64,000 nt of DNA from contig NZ_JACSPP010000003.1 of assembly GCF_014837065.1 (NCBI RefSeq), forward strand, positions 62,001 to 126,000, in the 5' to 3' direction. Made by a program: the position numbers and the translations under genes. Every line of letters begins with the position of its first letter. Within the stretch, counting starts at the first letter, position 1. The notes beneath the pieces were generated by a model. It was not told the origin of the DNA. It saw only the letters and a program-made list of their open reading frames with translations, and ran no database searches. Positions 48,750 through 58,387 of this stretch are shown here, piece after piece. The DNA comes from Phocaeicola intestinalis (GTDB lineage Bacteria > Bacteroidota > Bacteroidia > Bacteroidales > Bacteroidaceae).

Positions 48750-51602
48750 ATGAAAGAAGAAAACCAAACGCTCAGTGTAGAGGGTGCCCGTGTGCACAAC
48801 TTGAAGAATATAGATGTAGATATACCCCGCGACAGCCTGACGGTCATTACAGGTCTGAGTGGGAGCGGGAAGTCATCGTTGGCTTTTGACACTATCTTTG
48901 CCGAGGGACAACGTCGTTACATCGAAACCTTTTCGGCATATGCCCGCAATTTCCTGGGAGGAATGGAGCGGCCCGATGTGGATAAGATTACGGGGTTGAG
49001 TCCGGTGATCTCCATTGAGCAGAAAACCACGAATAAGAATCCTCGTTCTACCGTAGGTACCACTACCGAGATTTACGACTACTTGCGTTTGCTCTTTGCG
49101 CGTGCCGGAGTAGCCTATTCGTATTTGTCGGGCGAAAAGATGGTGAAGTATACCGAAGAACAGATTCTCGACCTTATCCGGCGCGACTATAAAGGAAAAC
49201 GGATTTATATCCTGGCACCGTTGGTGCGTACTCGGAAGGGGCATTATAAAGAACTTTTCGAACAGGTGCGGAAGAAAGGCTACCTGTATGTGCGGGTCGA
49301 CGGAGAGGTGAAGGAAATCGTGCATGGCATGAAGCTGGACCGTTATAAGAACCATGATATCGAGGTGGTTATCGATAAGACCGTGGTGACGGACAAAGAG
49401 GAAAAACGCTTGAAACAGAGCGTGGCTACGGCGATGCAGCAGGGTGACGGGCTGCTGATGATACTCGATGCGCAGACCGAAAACGTACGCCATTACAGCA
49501 AGCGGTTGATGTGTCCCGTCACGGGACTTTCGTACAAGGAGCCGGCTCCTCATAATTTCTCTTTCAATTCGCCTCAGGGTGCGTGCCCGCGTTGCAAGGG
49601 ATTGGGTTACGTCAATCTGATAGATGTGGACAAAGTGATTCCCAACCGTTCCCTCTCGGTCTACGAAGGGGCGATTGCTCCCCTGGGAAAGTATAAGAAT
49701 GGCATGATATTCTGGCAAATCGATGCCTTGCTCGAACGGTATGACGCAAACCTGAAGACGCCGGTCAACCAGTTGCCCGAGGATGCCATTAACGAGATAT
49801 TGTACGGATGCGACGAACGTCTGAAGATAAAAGATTCCCTGATACATGCTTCGTCCGATTATTTTGTGACGTACGAGGGGATTGTCAAATATATCCAGCT
49901 GATGCAGGACCGGGAGGCTTCGGCTACCGCACAGAAATGGGCGGATCAGTTTGCCAAGACCGATGTATGTCCCGAATGCAAGGGGGCGCGGCTGAATAAG
50001 GAGGCGTTGCATTTCCGCATTCACGATAAGAATATCTATCAATTGGCAACGATGGACATCAGCGAGCTGTATGCATGGCTGCAGCATGTGGAGCCTTTTC
50101 TGGAAGAGAAGCAGCGCCTGATTGCAGCGGAAATCTTGAAAGAAATCCGTACCCGCCTGAAGTTCCTGCTGGATGTGGGGTTGGATTACCTGTCGCTCAA
50201 CCGTTCTTCGGTCAGCCTTTCGGGAGGCGAGAGCCAGCGCATCCGCCTTGCCACGCAGATAGGGTCGCAACTGGTAAACGTGTTGTATATTCTTGACGAG
50301 CCGAGCATCGGGCTTCACCAGCGCGACAATATCCGCCTGATAAATTCGTTGAAGGAATTGCGCGACTTGGGAAATACCGTCATTGTGGTGGAGCACGACA
50401 AGGACATGATGCTTGCGGCTGATTATGTTGTCGATATGGGACCAAAAGCCGGACGGCTGGGTGGGGAAGTGGTCTTCGCCGGAACCCCAGCTGAGATGCT
50501 GAAGACCAGTACGCTGACCTCGCAATACCTTAACGGGCAAATGAGAATCGAAGTGCCTGCCAAGCGTCGGGAAGGAAACGGGAAATCGCTTTGGATTCGG
50601 GGAGCGAGGGGAAACAACCTGAAGCATGTCGATGTGGAATTTCCGTTGGGCAAGCTGATTTGCGTGACCGGGGTTTCCGGAAGCGGCAAGTCTACGTTGA
50701 TTAATGATACCTTGCAGCCCATTCTCTCGCAACATTTCTACCGCTCGTTGCAAGACCCATTGCCTTACGATACCGTCGAAGGGCTGGAATACATTGATAA
50801 GGTGGTCAATGTCGACCAGTCGCCGTTGGGGCGTACGCCGCGTTCCAATCCGGCTACCTATACGGGCGTGTTCAGCGATATCCGGAATCTCTTTGTAAGT
50901 CTTCCCGAAGCGAAGATGCGCGGATACAAGCCCGGACGCTTTTCGTTTAATGTGTCAGGAGGCAGGTGCGAGGCATGCGGAGGAAACGGTTACAAGACCA
51001 TTGAGATGAATTTCTTGCCCGATGTGCTGGTGCCTTGTGAGGTGTGCCACGGCAAGCGGTACAACCGCGAGACTCTGGAGGTGCGTTTCAAAGGAAAGTC
51101 GATTGCCGATGTGCTGGATATGACCATCAACCGTGCGGTAGAGTTTTTTGAAAACGTGCCACAGATTCTGAATAAGATTAAGGTGTTGCAGGAAGTAGGG
51201 TTGGGCTATATCAAGCTGGGGCAGCCTTCCACCACCTTGTCGGGAGGCGAAAGCCAGCGTGTGAAGCTCGCCACTGAACTTTCGAAACGCGATACAGGCA
51301 AGACCGTGTATATTTTGGACGAGCCGACCACAGGCTTGCACTTCGAAGACATCCGGGTACTGATGAACGTGCTGAACCGTCTGGTGGACAAGGGCAATAC
51401 GGTGATTGTCATTGAGCATAACCTGGACGTCATTAAAATGGCGGATTATATCATTGATATGGGACCCGAAGGCGGAAGGGGAGGAGGCGAGGTGCTTTCT
51501 ACCGGCACGCCCGAAGAAGTGGCACTGAGTCCGAAAGGTTATACGCCTAAGTTTTTGAAGGAAGAACTGAAGGTAAATGAAGAATTAAGAATGAAGAATT
51601 AA
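48750..51602 (+). CDS. uvrA: Excinuclease ABC subunit A
   Basis: This 950-residue UvrA recognises DNA damage with UvrB in nucleotide excision repair. Two ABC ATPase halves are complete: Walker [16 protein letters not shown] (about residue 35) and [15 protein letters not shown] (about 645), signatures [13 protein letters not shown] and [13 protein letters not shown], and Walker [14 protein letters not shown] and [13 protein letters not shown]. The C-terminal zinc finger ([18 protein letters not shown]...CEVC) is intact. The first zinc module reads [11 protein letters not shown]...CPRCKG, so one of its four Cys is missing. The last residues (VNEELRMKN) are encoded by a 14-bp tandem repeat that has replaced the natural stop region. 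It has its own -7 box. Confidence 0.96.
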   Translation: MKEENQTLSVEGARVHNLKNIDVDIPRDSLTVITGLSGSGKSSLAFDTIFAEGQRRYIETFSAYARNFLGGMERPDVDKITGLSPVISIEQKTTNKNPRSTVGTTTEIYDYLRLLFARAGVAYSYLSGEKMVKYTEEQILDLIRRDYKGKRIYILAPLVRTRKGHYKELFEQVRKKGYLYVRVDGEVKEIVHGMKLDRYKNHDIEVVIDKTVVTDKEEKRLKQSVATAMQQGDGLLMILDAQTENVRHYSKRLMCPVTGLSYKEPAPHNFSFNSPQGACPRCKGLGYVNLIDVDKVIPNRSLSVYEGAIAPLGKYKNGMIFWQIDALLERYDANLKTPVNQLPEDAINEILYGCDERLKIKDSLIHASSDYFVTYEGIVKYIQLMQDREASATAQKWADQFAKTDVCPECKGARLNKEALHFRIHDKNIYQLATMDISELYAWLQHVEPFLEEKQRLIAAEILKEIRTRLKFLLDVGLDYLSLNRSSVSLSGGESQRIRLATQIGSQLVNVLYILDEPSIGLHQRDNIRLINSLKELRDLGNTVIVVEHDKDMMLAADYVVDMGPKAGRLGGEVVFAGTPAEMLKTSTLTSQYLNGQMRIEVPAKRREGNGKSLWIRGARGNNLKHVDVEFPLGKLICVTGVSGSGKSTLINDTLQPILSQHFYRSLQDPLPYDTVEGLEYIDKVVNVDQSPLGRTPRSNPATYTGVFSDIRNLFVSLPEAKMRGYKPGRFSFNVSGGRCEACGGNGYKTIEMNFLPDVLVPCEVCHGKRYNRETLEVRFKGKSIADVLDMTINRAVEFFENVPQILNKIKVLQEVGLGYIKLGQPSTTLSGGESQRVKLATELSKRDTGKTVYILDEPTTGLHFEDIRVLMNVLNRLVDKGNTVIVIEHNLDVIKMADYIIDMGPEGGRGGGEVLSTGTPEEVALSPKGYTPKFLKEELKVNEELRMKN

Positions 51603-51622
51603 GAATGAAGAATTAAGAATGA
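51575..51622. repeat. 14-bp tandem repeat at the 3' end of uvrA
   Basis: About three copies of GAAGAATTAAGAAT. The uvrA stop codon (51600-51602) lies inside it. It is identical in unit to the repeat at 29543-29590. Confidence 0.8.
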
Positions 51623-51627
51623 TACCA

Positions 51628-51796
51628 TGTGCGGTATGAAATTGTGCATATATTCACCACAGAGGCACACAGATTCTATTTTAATGTGCCAATGAATAAT
51701 AGGGCAATGTGCTAATTTATTTTCACATTAGCATATTGTTTATTGACCTATTCTTCTGTGTTCCTTTGTGGCACTCTGTGTCTTCTGTGGTGAGAT
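51628..51796. repeat. Fold-back element, copy 2
   Basis: From TGTGCGGTATGAAATTGTGC to GTCTTCTGTGGTGAG; bases 51669-51796 match the core of the 35749 element with only a few differences. It fills the whole uvrA-ybaK gap and ends 16 bases before the ybaK ATG, so it supplies that gene's 5' untranslated region. Confidence 0.7.
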
Positions 51797-51812
51797 TCAA
51801 ACGAAATTGCTT

Positions 51813-52286
51813 ATGAAAATTAACAAGACCAATGTGGCACGCTTGCTGGATAAGGCAAAAGTGCCTTACGAACTGATTCCTTACGAAGTGGACGAGAACG
51901 ACTTGAGTGCTGTGCATGTGGCGGCATCGTTGGGAGAAGACATCGAATGTGTATTCAAGACCTTGGTGTTGCACGGCGATAAGAGCGGATATTTTGTCTG
52001 TGTGATTCCCGGCGAGCATGAAGTCGACTTAAAATTAGCGGCAAAGGTTTCGGGTAATAAGAAGTGTGATTTGATACCTGTAAAGGAATTGCTTCCGCTT
52101 ACGGGTTACATACGCGGTGGATGTTCGCCTATCGGGATGAAAAAGCATTTCCCGACGTATATCCATAAGACCTGCCTGGATTTTCCTTTTATCTATGTAA
52201 GTGCGGGCGTACGGGGGCTGCAAATCAAGCTTGCTCCTGATGACCTGATACGTGAGGCGCGGGCGGAAGTGGCTGCATTGTTTTGA
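51813..52286 (+). CDS. ybaK: YbaK/EbsC-type Cys-tRNA(Pro) deacylase
   Basis: This 157-residue cytoplasmic protein of the YbaK/ProX editing family hydrolyses mischarged Cys-tRNA(Pro), or related misacylated tRNAs, made by prolyl-tRNA synthetase. It opens MKINKTNVARLLDKAKVPYE and has the family pattern VFKTLVLHGDKSGYFVCVIP with the conserved Lys, then GYIRGGCSPIGMKK, which forms the pocket, and ends with GLQIKLAPDDLI. I use the ATG at 51813; 15 upstream codons are repeat-derived and have no family match. Its 3' end overlaps the convergent glycerate kinase gene by 62 bp. No separate promoter is seen, so it may be read from uvrA through the fold-back element. Confidence 0.92.
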   Translation: MKINKTNVARLLDKAKVPYELIPYEVDENDLSAVHVAASLGEDIECVFKTLVLHGDKSGYFVCVIPGEHEVDLKLAAKVSGNKKCDLIPVKELLPLTGYIRGGCSPIGMKKHFPTYIHKTCLDFPFIYVSAGVRGLQIKLAPDDLIREARAEVAALF

Positions 52287-53400
52287 ATGCACATTGCGTA
52301 GCCTTGCGGATGTTTTCCCGTGCAATATCCGGTTGTATGGCTTGCTCGGGAGACAACGTGTCAGGTGAGATTTGGATGATCCGGCAGAACCCCATCTTTT
52401 CCAATAAGTCGCGGTCTTCTGTCTTTCCTGCCAGCAGAAGGGTAGGGATACCGGCTTTTGTCGCTCTTTTCAGTACTCCTGCAGGAACCTTTCCCTCGCA
52501 AGTCTGGCGGTCTGCCTTGCCTTCTCCGGTGATGACGAGGTCGGCGTCTTTGATTTGTTCATCGAATCCTACGGTGTCCAACAGTAATTCGATGCCCGAT
52601 TGAAGCCGGCTTTTCAACAATACGTGGAAGGCTCCGCCAAGCCCTCCGGCAGCTCCCGCTCCCTTTACCTTATTTATATAGATGTGAAAATCCTGTTCGA
52701 TGAGACGGGCGAGATGTTGCATCCCTTTGTCCAGCAGATGTATTTGTTCGTCGGTAGCTCCTTTTTGCTTGGCAAAGACATAGGCGGCTCCTTGTGGCCC
52801 GTAGAAAGGATTCTGCACATCGCAAGCTACGGTAAAACTTGTTTCCTTCAGAGCCGGGTGCAGGAGGTCGAGGTCGATACGCGCGATGTGTTGCATGATT
52901 TTTCCTCCTTGTCCCAATTCGTTTCCTTCTTTATCGTAGAGCCGTGCACCGAGTGCCTGCATCATGCCCATGCCTGCATCGTTGGTGGCACTTCCTCCGA
53001 TACCGATAATGAACCGTCGGAATCCCTTTTCCAAAGCCTCCTTTATCAGTTCTCCCGTACCGTATGTGCTGGTCTCCATCGGATTTCGTTCGGCGGGAGA
53101 GAGTGTGGTCAGGCCGTTTATTTCCGCCATTTCGATAACAGCGGTTTGTTGATTGCCCAGTATGCCGTAGCGTGTTGTACGCATTCGCATGAGTGGGTCG
53201 TGGGCACGGGTATAAATGATTTGTCCTTGCATGGCATTTATCAGTGTGTCTAGCATGCCTTCTCCTCCGTCAGCAATAGGGATGGATAGGGTCTGGCATT
53301 GGGGGTGGAGGCGATGTATTTCTTCGGCCACACATTGTTCTACCTCCTTCGAGGAGAGACATCCTTTGAACGAATCGATAGCCAAAACAATCTTTTTCAT
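52225..53400 (-). CDS. Glycerate kinase (GlxK/GarK family)
   Basis: This 391-residue cytoplasmic kinase of glycerate kinase family 1 phosphorylates D-glycerate, feeding glycolysis or serine metabolism. Typical segments are MKKIVLAIDSFKGCLSSKEV, IPIADGGEGMLDTLI, the glycine-rich IIGIGGSATNDAGMGMMQAL near residue 130, KVKGAGAAGGLGGAFHVLLK near 240-260 and DLVITGEGKADRQTCEGKVP near 285. The final 25 residues (KATQCAFKTMQPLPPAPHVS...) extend past the family core and lie opposite the ybaK 3' end. It has a -7 box about 24 bases upstream, divergent from the transporter promoter. Whether the product is 2- or 3-phosphoglycerate cannot be told from sequence. Confidence 0.93.
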   Translation of the reverse strand: MKKIVLAIDSFKGCLSSKEVEQCVAEEIHRLHPQCQTLSIPIADGGEGMLDTLINAMQGQIIYTRAHDPLMRMRTTRYGILGNQQTAVIEMAEINGLTTLSPAERNPMETSTYGTGELIKEALEKGFRRFIIGIGGSATNDAGMGMMQALGARLYDKEGNELGQGGKIMQHIARIDLDLLHPALKETSFTVACDVQNPFYGPQGAAYVFAKQKGATDEQIHLLDKGMQHLARLIEQDFHIYINKVKGAGAAGGLGGAFHVLLKSRLQSGIELLLDTVGFDEQIKDADLVITGEGKADRQTCEGKVPAGVLKRATKAGIPTLLLAGKTEDRDLLEKMGFCRIIQISPDTLSPEQAIQPDIARENIRKATQCAFKTMQPLPPAPHVSGHQEQA

Positions 53401-53423
53401 AACGTATTGAGTTTATTCCTTTG

Positions 53424-53431
53424 CAAAAATA
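53424..53431 (-). promoter_or_regulatory. Predicted -7 box of the glycerate kinase gene
   Basis: TATTTTTG on the minus strand, 23 bases before the ATG. Confidence 0.5.
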
Positions 53432-53442
53432 AGTAATTTTCA

Positions 53443-53450
53443 TACCTTTG
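53443..53450 (+). promoter_or_regulatory. Predicted -7 box of the POT-family transporter gene
   Basis: TACCTTTG, 44 bases before the ATG at 53495. It is only 11 bases from the divergent glycerate kinase box, so the two promoters must share or compete for space. Confidence 0.55.
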
Positions 53451-53494
53451 TCCGTGGAAAAATGTTTTTTTATTAATCTAAAATAGTTTTATGT

Positions 53495-55027
53495 ATGTTT
53501 GAAGGACAACCTAAAGGTCTTTATGCGCTGGCGCTCGCCAATACAGGCGAACGTTTCGGCTATTACACCATGCTGGCAATCTTCGTTTTGTTCTTGATGG
53601 ACAATTTCGGCATGTCGCCGAGTACAGCCGGCAACATTTATGCCATGTTTTTGGCTTTAGTTTATTTTTTGCCATTCATAGGAGGTATCCTTGCCGACAA
53701 GTTCGGATACGGACGGATGGTGACGGTAGGCGTTATCGCGATGTTCGCCGGCTATGTATTGCTGGCACTTCCGATGGGTAGCAGTACACTGGGTTTGATT
53801 GCCATGTTTGCCGCATTAGTGGTTATCAGTTGCGGTACGGGGCTTTTTAAGGGAAACCTGCAAGTGATGGTAGGCAACCTGTATGATGACCCGCGCTATG
53901 CCGCCCGGCGCGACTCGGCGTTCAGTATTTTCTATATGGCGATTAATATCGGTGCGCTTTTCGCTCCGACAGCAGCGGTCGAGATTATGAAGTATGCGCA
54001 GAACAGCCTGGGTGTAAGTGCGAACGATTCCTATCACTTTGCGTTCGGCGTGGCTTGTGTTTCGCTGATTGTTTCCATGGCTATCTATTACGGGTTCCGT
54101 AGCACGTTCCGCCACGTGGAAGGGGGAAGTGTGAAAGAAGCAGGCAAGGGTGCTGCTGCGGCAGAAAAGCACGAGGAGCTTTCGCCGCGTGAGACGAAAG
54201 AGCGCATCGTGGCACTGTGTCTGGTATTTGCCGTGGTGATTTTCTTCTGGATGGCATTCCATCAGAACGGTTTGACATTGACTTATTTTGCCAAGCAGTT
54301 TACCGCACGCAGCTCGGAAGGATTGGAAAGCATGATGTTCAGCGTATGGAACCTGGTGGCGGTGATATTCATCGTTTATGCCCTGTTCTCGTTTTTCCAG
54401 TCGAAAACAGGCAAAGGCAAGCTTGTTTCGTGTGTGGTCATCTTTCTGGCAATGTGCTTCTTGGGTTATCAGTACGTCGCACTTCCTGCAAGCACTCCGG
54501 TGGATGCGCCTATCTTCCAGCAGTTCAATCCGTTCTTTGTCGTAGCACTTACGCCTGTATCTATGGCGATATTCGGTTCGTTGGCAGCACGTGGCAAAGA
54601 GCCTTCGGCTCCGCGTAAAATCGGTTTGGGTATGTTGGTGGCTGCTTGCGGTTATGTGCTGATGTTGGCTGCTTCGGTCGGTTTGCTTTGTCCTACCGAG
54701 CAGGCTCAGGCTATTGAGGCGGGAACCGCTTCGTTTGTATCGCCCAACTGGCTGGTATCGACTTACCTGGTATTGACGTTTGCCGAGTTGCTTCTTTCTC
54801 CGATGGGTATTTCGTTCGTGTCGAAAGTGGCTCCTCCTAAGTATAAGGGTATGATGATGGGAGGTTGGTTCGTGGCTACGGCTATCGGTAATTACCTCAC
54901 TTCGGTGGCTTCTTGGTTATGGGGAGATATGCCGCTTTATGTGGTATGGGGTACGTTGATGGTACTCTGTCTCTTGGCTGCCTTGTTCATCTTCTCGGTG
55001 ATGAAGCGGTTGGAGAAAGTAGCATAG
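53495..55027 (+). CDS. POT/PTR2-family peptide MFS transporter
   Basis: This 510-residue inner-membrane protein has 12-14 predicted helices and belongs to the proton-coupled oligopeptide transporter branch of the major facilitator superfamily, which takes up di- and tripeptides. Family motifs are GGILADKFGYGRMVTVG (loop 2-3) and DSAFSIFYMAINIGALFAPT (helix 5, the PTR2 signature FSIFYxxINxGxL). In helix 1 the usual ExxERF proton motif reads ANTGERFGYY, so the second Glu and Arg are kept but the first Glu is Asn. A charged cytoplasmic loop (about residues 210-230) splits the two halves. In context with two dipeptidyl-peptidases 1-3 kb downstream and an M20 dipeptidase at 39 kb, peptide uptake is a sensible role, but the substrate is unproven. 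Confidence 0.88.
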   Translation: MFEGQPKGLYALALANTGERFGYYTMLAIFVLFLMDNFGMSPSTAGNIYAMFLALVYFLPFIGGILADKFGYGRMVTVGVIAMFAGYVLLALPMGSSTLGLIAMFAALVVISCGTGLFKGNLQVMVGNLYDDPRYAARRDSAFSIFYMAINIGALFAPTAAVEIMKYAQNSLGVSANDSYHFAFGVACVSLIVSMAIYYGFRSTFRHVEGGSVKEAGKGAAAAEKHEELSPRETKERIVALCLVFAVVIFFWMAFHQNGLTLTYFAKQFTARSSEGLESMMFSVWNLVAVIFIVYALFSFFQSKTGKGKLVSCVVIFLAMCFLGYQYVALPASTPVDAPIFQQFNPFFVVALTPVSMAIFGSLAARGKEPSAPRKIGLGMLVAACGYVLMLAASVGLLCPTEQAQAIEAGTASFVSPNWLVSTYLVLTFAELLLSPMGISFVSKVAPPKYKGMMMGGWFVATAIGNYLTSVASWLWGDMPLYVVWGTLMVLCLLAALFIFSVMKRLEKVA

Positions 55028-55067
55028 GAAAAATAAAGCTTCTAAGTTTTTAGGCTATTTTTTGATT

Positions 55068-55126
55068 GACTAGGTTCTAGGTTTTAGGTATTGGATGCCA
55101 TTTGTAAAACTATTCAGAACCTAGTC
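55068..55126. repeat. Inverted repeat GACTAGGTTCT/AGAACCTAGTC
   Basis: Perfect 11-bp arms with a 37-base loop lie 40 bases after the transporter stop. No T-run follows the right arm beyond ATTT, so termination is uncertain. Confidence 0.5.
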
Positions 55127-55207
55127 ATTTAGTATCTGGCTGGTGCAAAGGTACGCATCTGAAATTAGCCAATCCGGCGAGTTGAAACACACACTAGTAC
55201 TGTGTTT

Positions 55208-55296
55208 GCTGATGCAGTATATATCCGTAGGCTGATGCAGTTATATTCAATCGCCGATGCAGTTATATTCAACTGCCGATGCAGTATATATTCATT
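55208..55296. repeat. Tandem array of four 22-23 bp units (GCYGATGCAGTTATATTCAA)
   Basis: Units begin at 55208, 55231, 55253 and 55275. Each starts GCTGATGCAG or GCCGATGCAG and continues TTATATTC or TATATATTC/CC. The middle carries GCAGTTATATTCAACTGC, a 6-bp-arm dyad. Inverted AAACACA/TGTGTTT flanks precede the first unit. It sits between convergent gene ends (transporter and DUF4369 gene); no gene is seen in 55028-55335. Confidence 0.78.
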
Positions 55297-55335
55297 TTTC
55301 CGGGGTATGTATTGTATTGGCTGTTTACGTAAAAA

Positions 55336-56022
55336 TCAATTGTCCATATTGCTTTGGGCAATTGAAATGAATTCTTTTATCATAGGGTTTTCTTTGAACG
55401 AGGCTGGGGCTTCGTTGATGATGTCTTGCATTACTGGAGTCAATACGGGATAAGGCATGCCGTAACACAGAATGATGAATATTTCCGGTCCCAATACGTT
55501 GTCGTAGTTAGTCTGTATGAATGTCTTGGCAAGGCTGTCTATTTGTGTGGCCACCTGGTTGCGTTGCTTCTCTATTTCACGGTGTACTTCTGCAGGGTCT
55601 TTTCCATCCAATATCATGCGTGCTTCCAGATGCTCCACTTCATCGGCACGGTCGCTTAGCGAATTACGTTTCAGGATAAATTCGTTGAAGCTGTCGTTTA
55701 AGGGAGTTCCTTTCAGTGTAAAGCCGGCATTGTTGATATTGATGTCGATGTTTCCTTTCTCAATGACTACCGGCATGATGCACTTGTCATCCATAAAGAG
55801 GGAAGCTACGACCGTAGAGTCGACCTTGCCTTCCATTTTGAAAAGGCCATGTATCACTTCTGCCGAATCGATGCTGACCAGCTTGTCACCTGAAGGGACT
55901 TTGATAAAAAGCATTTTACCGTCAAGACTCGAAACAGAAGATACACCTTCTATTTTGTATTTTTTACCGCACGAGGTGCAGAGTATTGTACAACATAGTA
56001 GAAACAAATACCATTTATGCAT
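55336..56022 (-). CDS. DUF4369 lipoprotein
   Basis: This 228-residue lipoprotein (signal MHKWYLFLLCCTILCTSC, Cys at 18) matches DUF4369, a beta-sandwich domain seen as KYKIEGVSSVSSLDGKMLFI, IDSAEVIHGLFKMEGKV, and INNAGFTLKGTPLNDSFNEF. The rest is a charged helical region (about residues 115-225). In most Bacteroidetes proteins DUF4369 precedes an AhpC/TSA-type thioredoxin domain; here the protein stops before any CxxC motif, so it is a stand-alone DUF4369-plus-helix form. It faces the S46 peptidase genes divergently and shares their upstream region. Function unknown; it should be attached to the periplasmic or outer face of the envelope. Confidence 0.8.
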   Translation of the reverse strand: MHKWYLFLLCCTILCTSCGKKYKIEGVSSVSSLDGKMLFIKVPSGDKLVSIDSAEVIHGLFKMEGKVDSTVVASLFMDDKCIMPVVIEKGNIDININNAGFTLKGTPLNDSFNEFILKRNSLSDRADEVEHLEARMILDGKDPAEVHREIEKQRNQVATQIDSLAKTFIQTNYDNVLGPEIFIILCYGMPYPVLTPVMQDIINEAPASFKENPMIKEFISIAQSNMDN

Positions 56023-56050
56023 AGATATAAGCCTTATAAGATTTGTGTGG

Positions 56051-56058
56051 CAAATGTA
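56051..56058 (-). promoter_or_regulatory. Predicted -7 box of the DUF4369 gene
   Basis: TACATTTG on the minus strand, 28 bases before the ATG at 56022. Confidence 0.5.
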
Positions 56059-56152
56059 TAACGTTTACTATTTTCATGGAAATAAATTATCAAAAATTAA
56101 ACTTAATAGAGGATTATTACTGAATGTAGATGCAGGAAACGCTTTTTTCGCT

Positions 56153-56160
56153 ATCTTTGT
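56153..56160 (+). promoter_or_regulatory. Predicted -7 box of the DPP7-like gene
   Basis: TATCTTTG, 54 bases before the ATG at 56215. Confidence 0.6.
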
Positions 56161-56214
56161 TCGCTGATTAGAAAAAAGAAAGAAATAATGAACAGTTAAA
56201 TTGATAACAACGAC

Positions 56215-58380
56215 ATGAGAAAACTGAAACTTTTGGCATTCGCACTGATTTGTGCGGTATTTGCGCCGGCGAAAGCCGATGAAGGAATGTGGCTCCTCCA
56301 GCTGATGCAGGAGCAGAACCTTGCCGACCGTATGAAGGCACAAGGTTTGAAGATAGGCGTGGATGATATTTATAGTCCGAATCATGTGGCTTTGAAAGAT
56401 GCCGTAGGTATTTTCGGGCGCGGATGTACGGGTGAAATCATTTCGCCCGAAGGCTTGATTCTTACAAATCATCATTGTGGATACGATGCTATCCAGCAGC
56501 ATAGCTCGGTGGAGCATGATTACCTGACTGATGGGTTTTGGGCGAAAAGCCGTGCTGAAGAACTTCCTACTCCGGGATTGACTTTCAAGTTTGTAGAGCG
56601 TATTGTTGATGTGACTGATAAGGTGAACCAGGACATCAAAGACGGGAAGGTGACAGAATTGAATTCGTTTGGTTCGGAATATTTAAAAAAACTGGCCGAT
56701 GAAGAACTGAAGAAGAGTGACCTGAAAGGCAAACCCGGCATCACGGCACAGGCACTTCCTTTTTATCAAGGTAATAAATTTTACTTGTTCTTCATCAAGA
56801 CTTATAGCGATGTGCGTATGGTGGCAGCTCCTCCTTCGTCTATCGGTAAGTTCGGGGGTGAAACGGATAACTGGATGTGGCCCCGGCATACGGGCGACTT
56901 CTCGATGTTCCGTATCTATGCCGACAAGAACGGGGATCCTGCGCCTTATAGTGCCGAAAATGTGCCTTTAAAGGTAAAGAAGCATCTTGCCATCTCGTTG
57001 AGAGGATTGCAGGAAGGCGACTATGCCATGATTATGGGATTTCCCGGAAGCACCAGCCGCTATCTGACCCAAAGCGAGGTGAAACTCCGCATGGACGGAA
57101 CCAATACGCCGCGCATTCAGGTGCGCGAGGCACGTCAGGAAGTGTTGCGCAAGGAAATGGCAGCAAGTGATAAGGTACGTATCCAGTATGCCAGCAAGTT
57201 TGCTTCTTCCAGCAACTATTGGAAAAATTCGATTGGAATGAATAAAGCTATCATCGACAACCGTGTGTTGGAAACCAAGGCAGAGCAGGAAGCCAACTTC
57301 GCTAAGTTTGCCAAGGAAAAGAACAATGCCGATTATGCTTCGGTAGTAGGAAAAATCGATGAGTATGTGACTCGGGTGACTCCGCTTGCCAAACAGCTGA
57401 CTTATTTCACCGAGACTTTCCGTTCTGGTATCGAGTTTGGCGCTACTTACCTGATTTTCGATAACCTGAAAACTGCACTCGAAAAGAATAAGAAGAAAGA
57501 CATTGAGAAAGCGCTCGAACAACTGAAAGAAGGATATGCCAACGTGCACAATAAGGATTATGACCACGAGGTAGACCGCAAGGTGGCTAAGGTCCTGATT
57601 CCGCTTTATGCAAAGAGCGTTCCGGCGGATGCGCTTCCCGCTTTCTATGAAACGATTAAGACGAAATTCAACGGTGATTACAATGCTTATATTGACGCGT
57701 TGTATGATACCAGCATTTTCTCGAATCAGAAGAACTTTGATGCGTTCGTGGCTAATCCGACACTGGAAGCTATCGATAAGGACTTGGCTATCCAGTATTC
57801 GACCGCCAAGAACGAGATGATGAAAAAATTGTATGAAGCATACGACAAGGCTTGTGGTGATATCGACTTGTTGCACAAGACTTATGTGCGCGGCTTGTGC
57901 GAGATGTACGCTCCTACGCCGAAAGCTCCGGATGCCAACTTCACCATTCGTCTGACTTACGGTAATGTGAAATCGTATGACCCGAAGGATGGCGTACATT
58001 ATAAATATTATACTACGTTAAAGGGTGTAATGGAGAAAGAAGACCCCAATAATCCGGAATTTGTTGTACCGGCGAAGCTGAAAGAACTTTACGCTACGAA
58101 AAATTACGGACGCTATGCTTTGCCCAACGGGGAGATGCCGACTTGTTTCCTGACTACAAACGACATTACGGGTGGTAACTCCGGTTCACCGGTGATGAAC
58201 GGTAACGGTGAGTTGATTGGCGCTGCATTCGACGGCAACTGGGAGTCGCTTTCGGGTGACATCAATTTCGATAACAACCTTCAGCGTTGCATTGCCGTAG
58301 ATATTCGCTATGTATTGTTTATCGTGGAGAAATTGGGCGGATGCAAGAACCTGATTGATGAAATGACGATTGTAGAATAA
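56215..58380 (+). CDS. dpp7: S46 dipeptidyl-peptidase, DPP7-like (hydrophobic P1)
   Basis: This 721-residue periplasmic serine peptidase of family S46 removes dipeptides from the N-terminus of peptides. The signal peptide ends PAKA before DEGMW, the usual mature start. The catalytic His is in [10 protein letters not shown] (residues 86-87), the Asp in the [20 protein letters not shown] region, and Ser656 in GNSGSPV. Eighteen residues after the Ser is Gly674; the equivalent residue is Gly673 in Porphyromonas DPP7, which prefers hydrophobic P1 residues, and Arg673 in DPP11, which prefers acidic ones. I therefore call this DPP7-like. It has its own -7 box and lies 108 bases before a DPP11-like paralogue. 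Confidence 0.93.
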   Translation: MRKLKLLAFALICAVFAPAKADEGMWLLQLMQEQNLADRMKAQGLKIGVDDIYSPNHVALKDAVGIFGRGCTGEIISPEGLILTNHHCGYDAIQQHSSVEHDYLTDGFWAKSRAEELPTPGLTFKFVERIVDVTDKVNQDIKDGKVTELNSFGSEYLKKLADEELKKSDLKGKPGITAQALPFYQGNKFYLFFIKTYSDVRMVAAPPSSIGKFGGETDNWMWPRHTGDFSMFRIYADKNGDPAPYSAENVPLKVKKHLAISLRGLQEGDYAMIMGFPGSTSRYLTQSEVKLRMDGTNTPRIQVREARQEVLRKEMAASDKVRIQYASKFASSSNYWKNSIGMNKAIIDNRVLETKAEQEANFAKFAKEKNNADYASVVGKIDEYVTRVTPLAKQLTYFTETFRSGIEFGATYLIFDNLKTALEKNKKKDIEKALEQLKEGYANVHNKDYDHEVDRKVAKVLIPLYAKSVPADALPAFYETIKTKFNGDYNAYIDALYDTSIFSNQKNFDAFVANPTLEAIDKDLAIQYSTAKNEMMKKLYEAYDKACGDIDLLHKTYVRGLCEMYAPTPKAPDANFTIRLTYGNVKSYDPKDGVHYKYYTTLKGVMEKEDPNNPEFVVPAKLKELYATKNYGRYALPNGEMPTCFLTTNDITGGNSGSPVMNGNGELIGAAFDGNWESLSGDINFDNNLQRCIAVDIRYVLFIVEKLGGCKNLIDEMTIVE

Positions 58381-58387
58381 GTTTTTT

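Noticed and set aside
48873..50753. 626-codon open frame on the strand opposite uvrA
   Set aside because: It lies fully inside uvrA, its translation has no recognisable motif and it reflects codon bias of uvrA.
55146..55153. TACCTTTG box on the minus strand facing the transporter gene
   Set aside because: No gene follows in that direction; it would give only antisense RNA, and an 8-base match is expected by chance.
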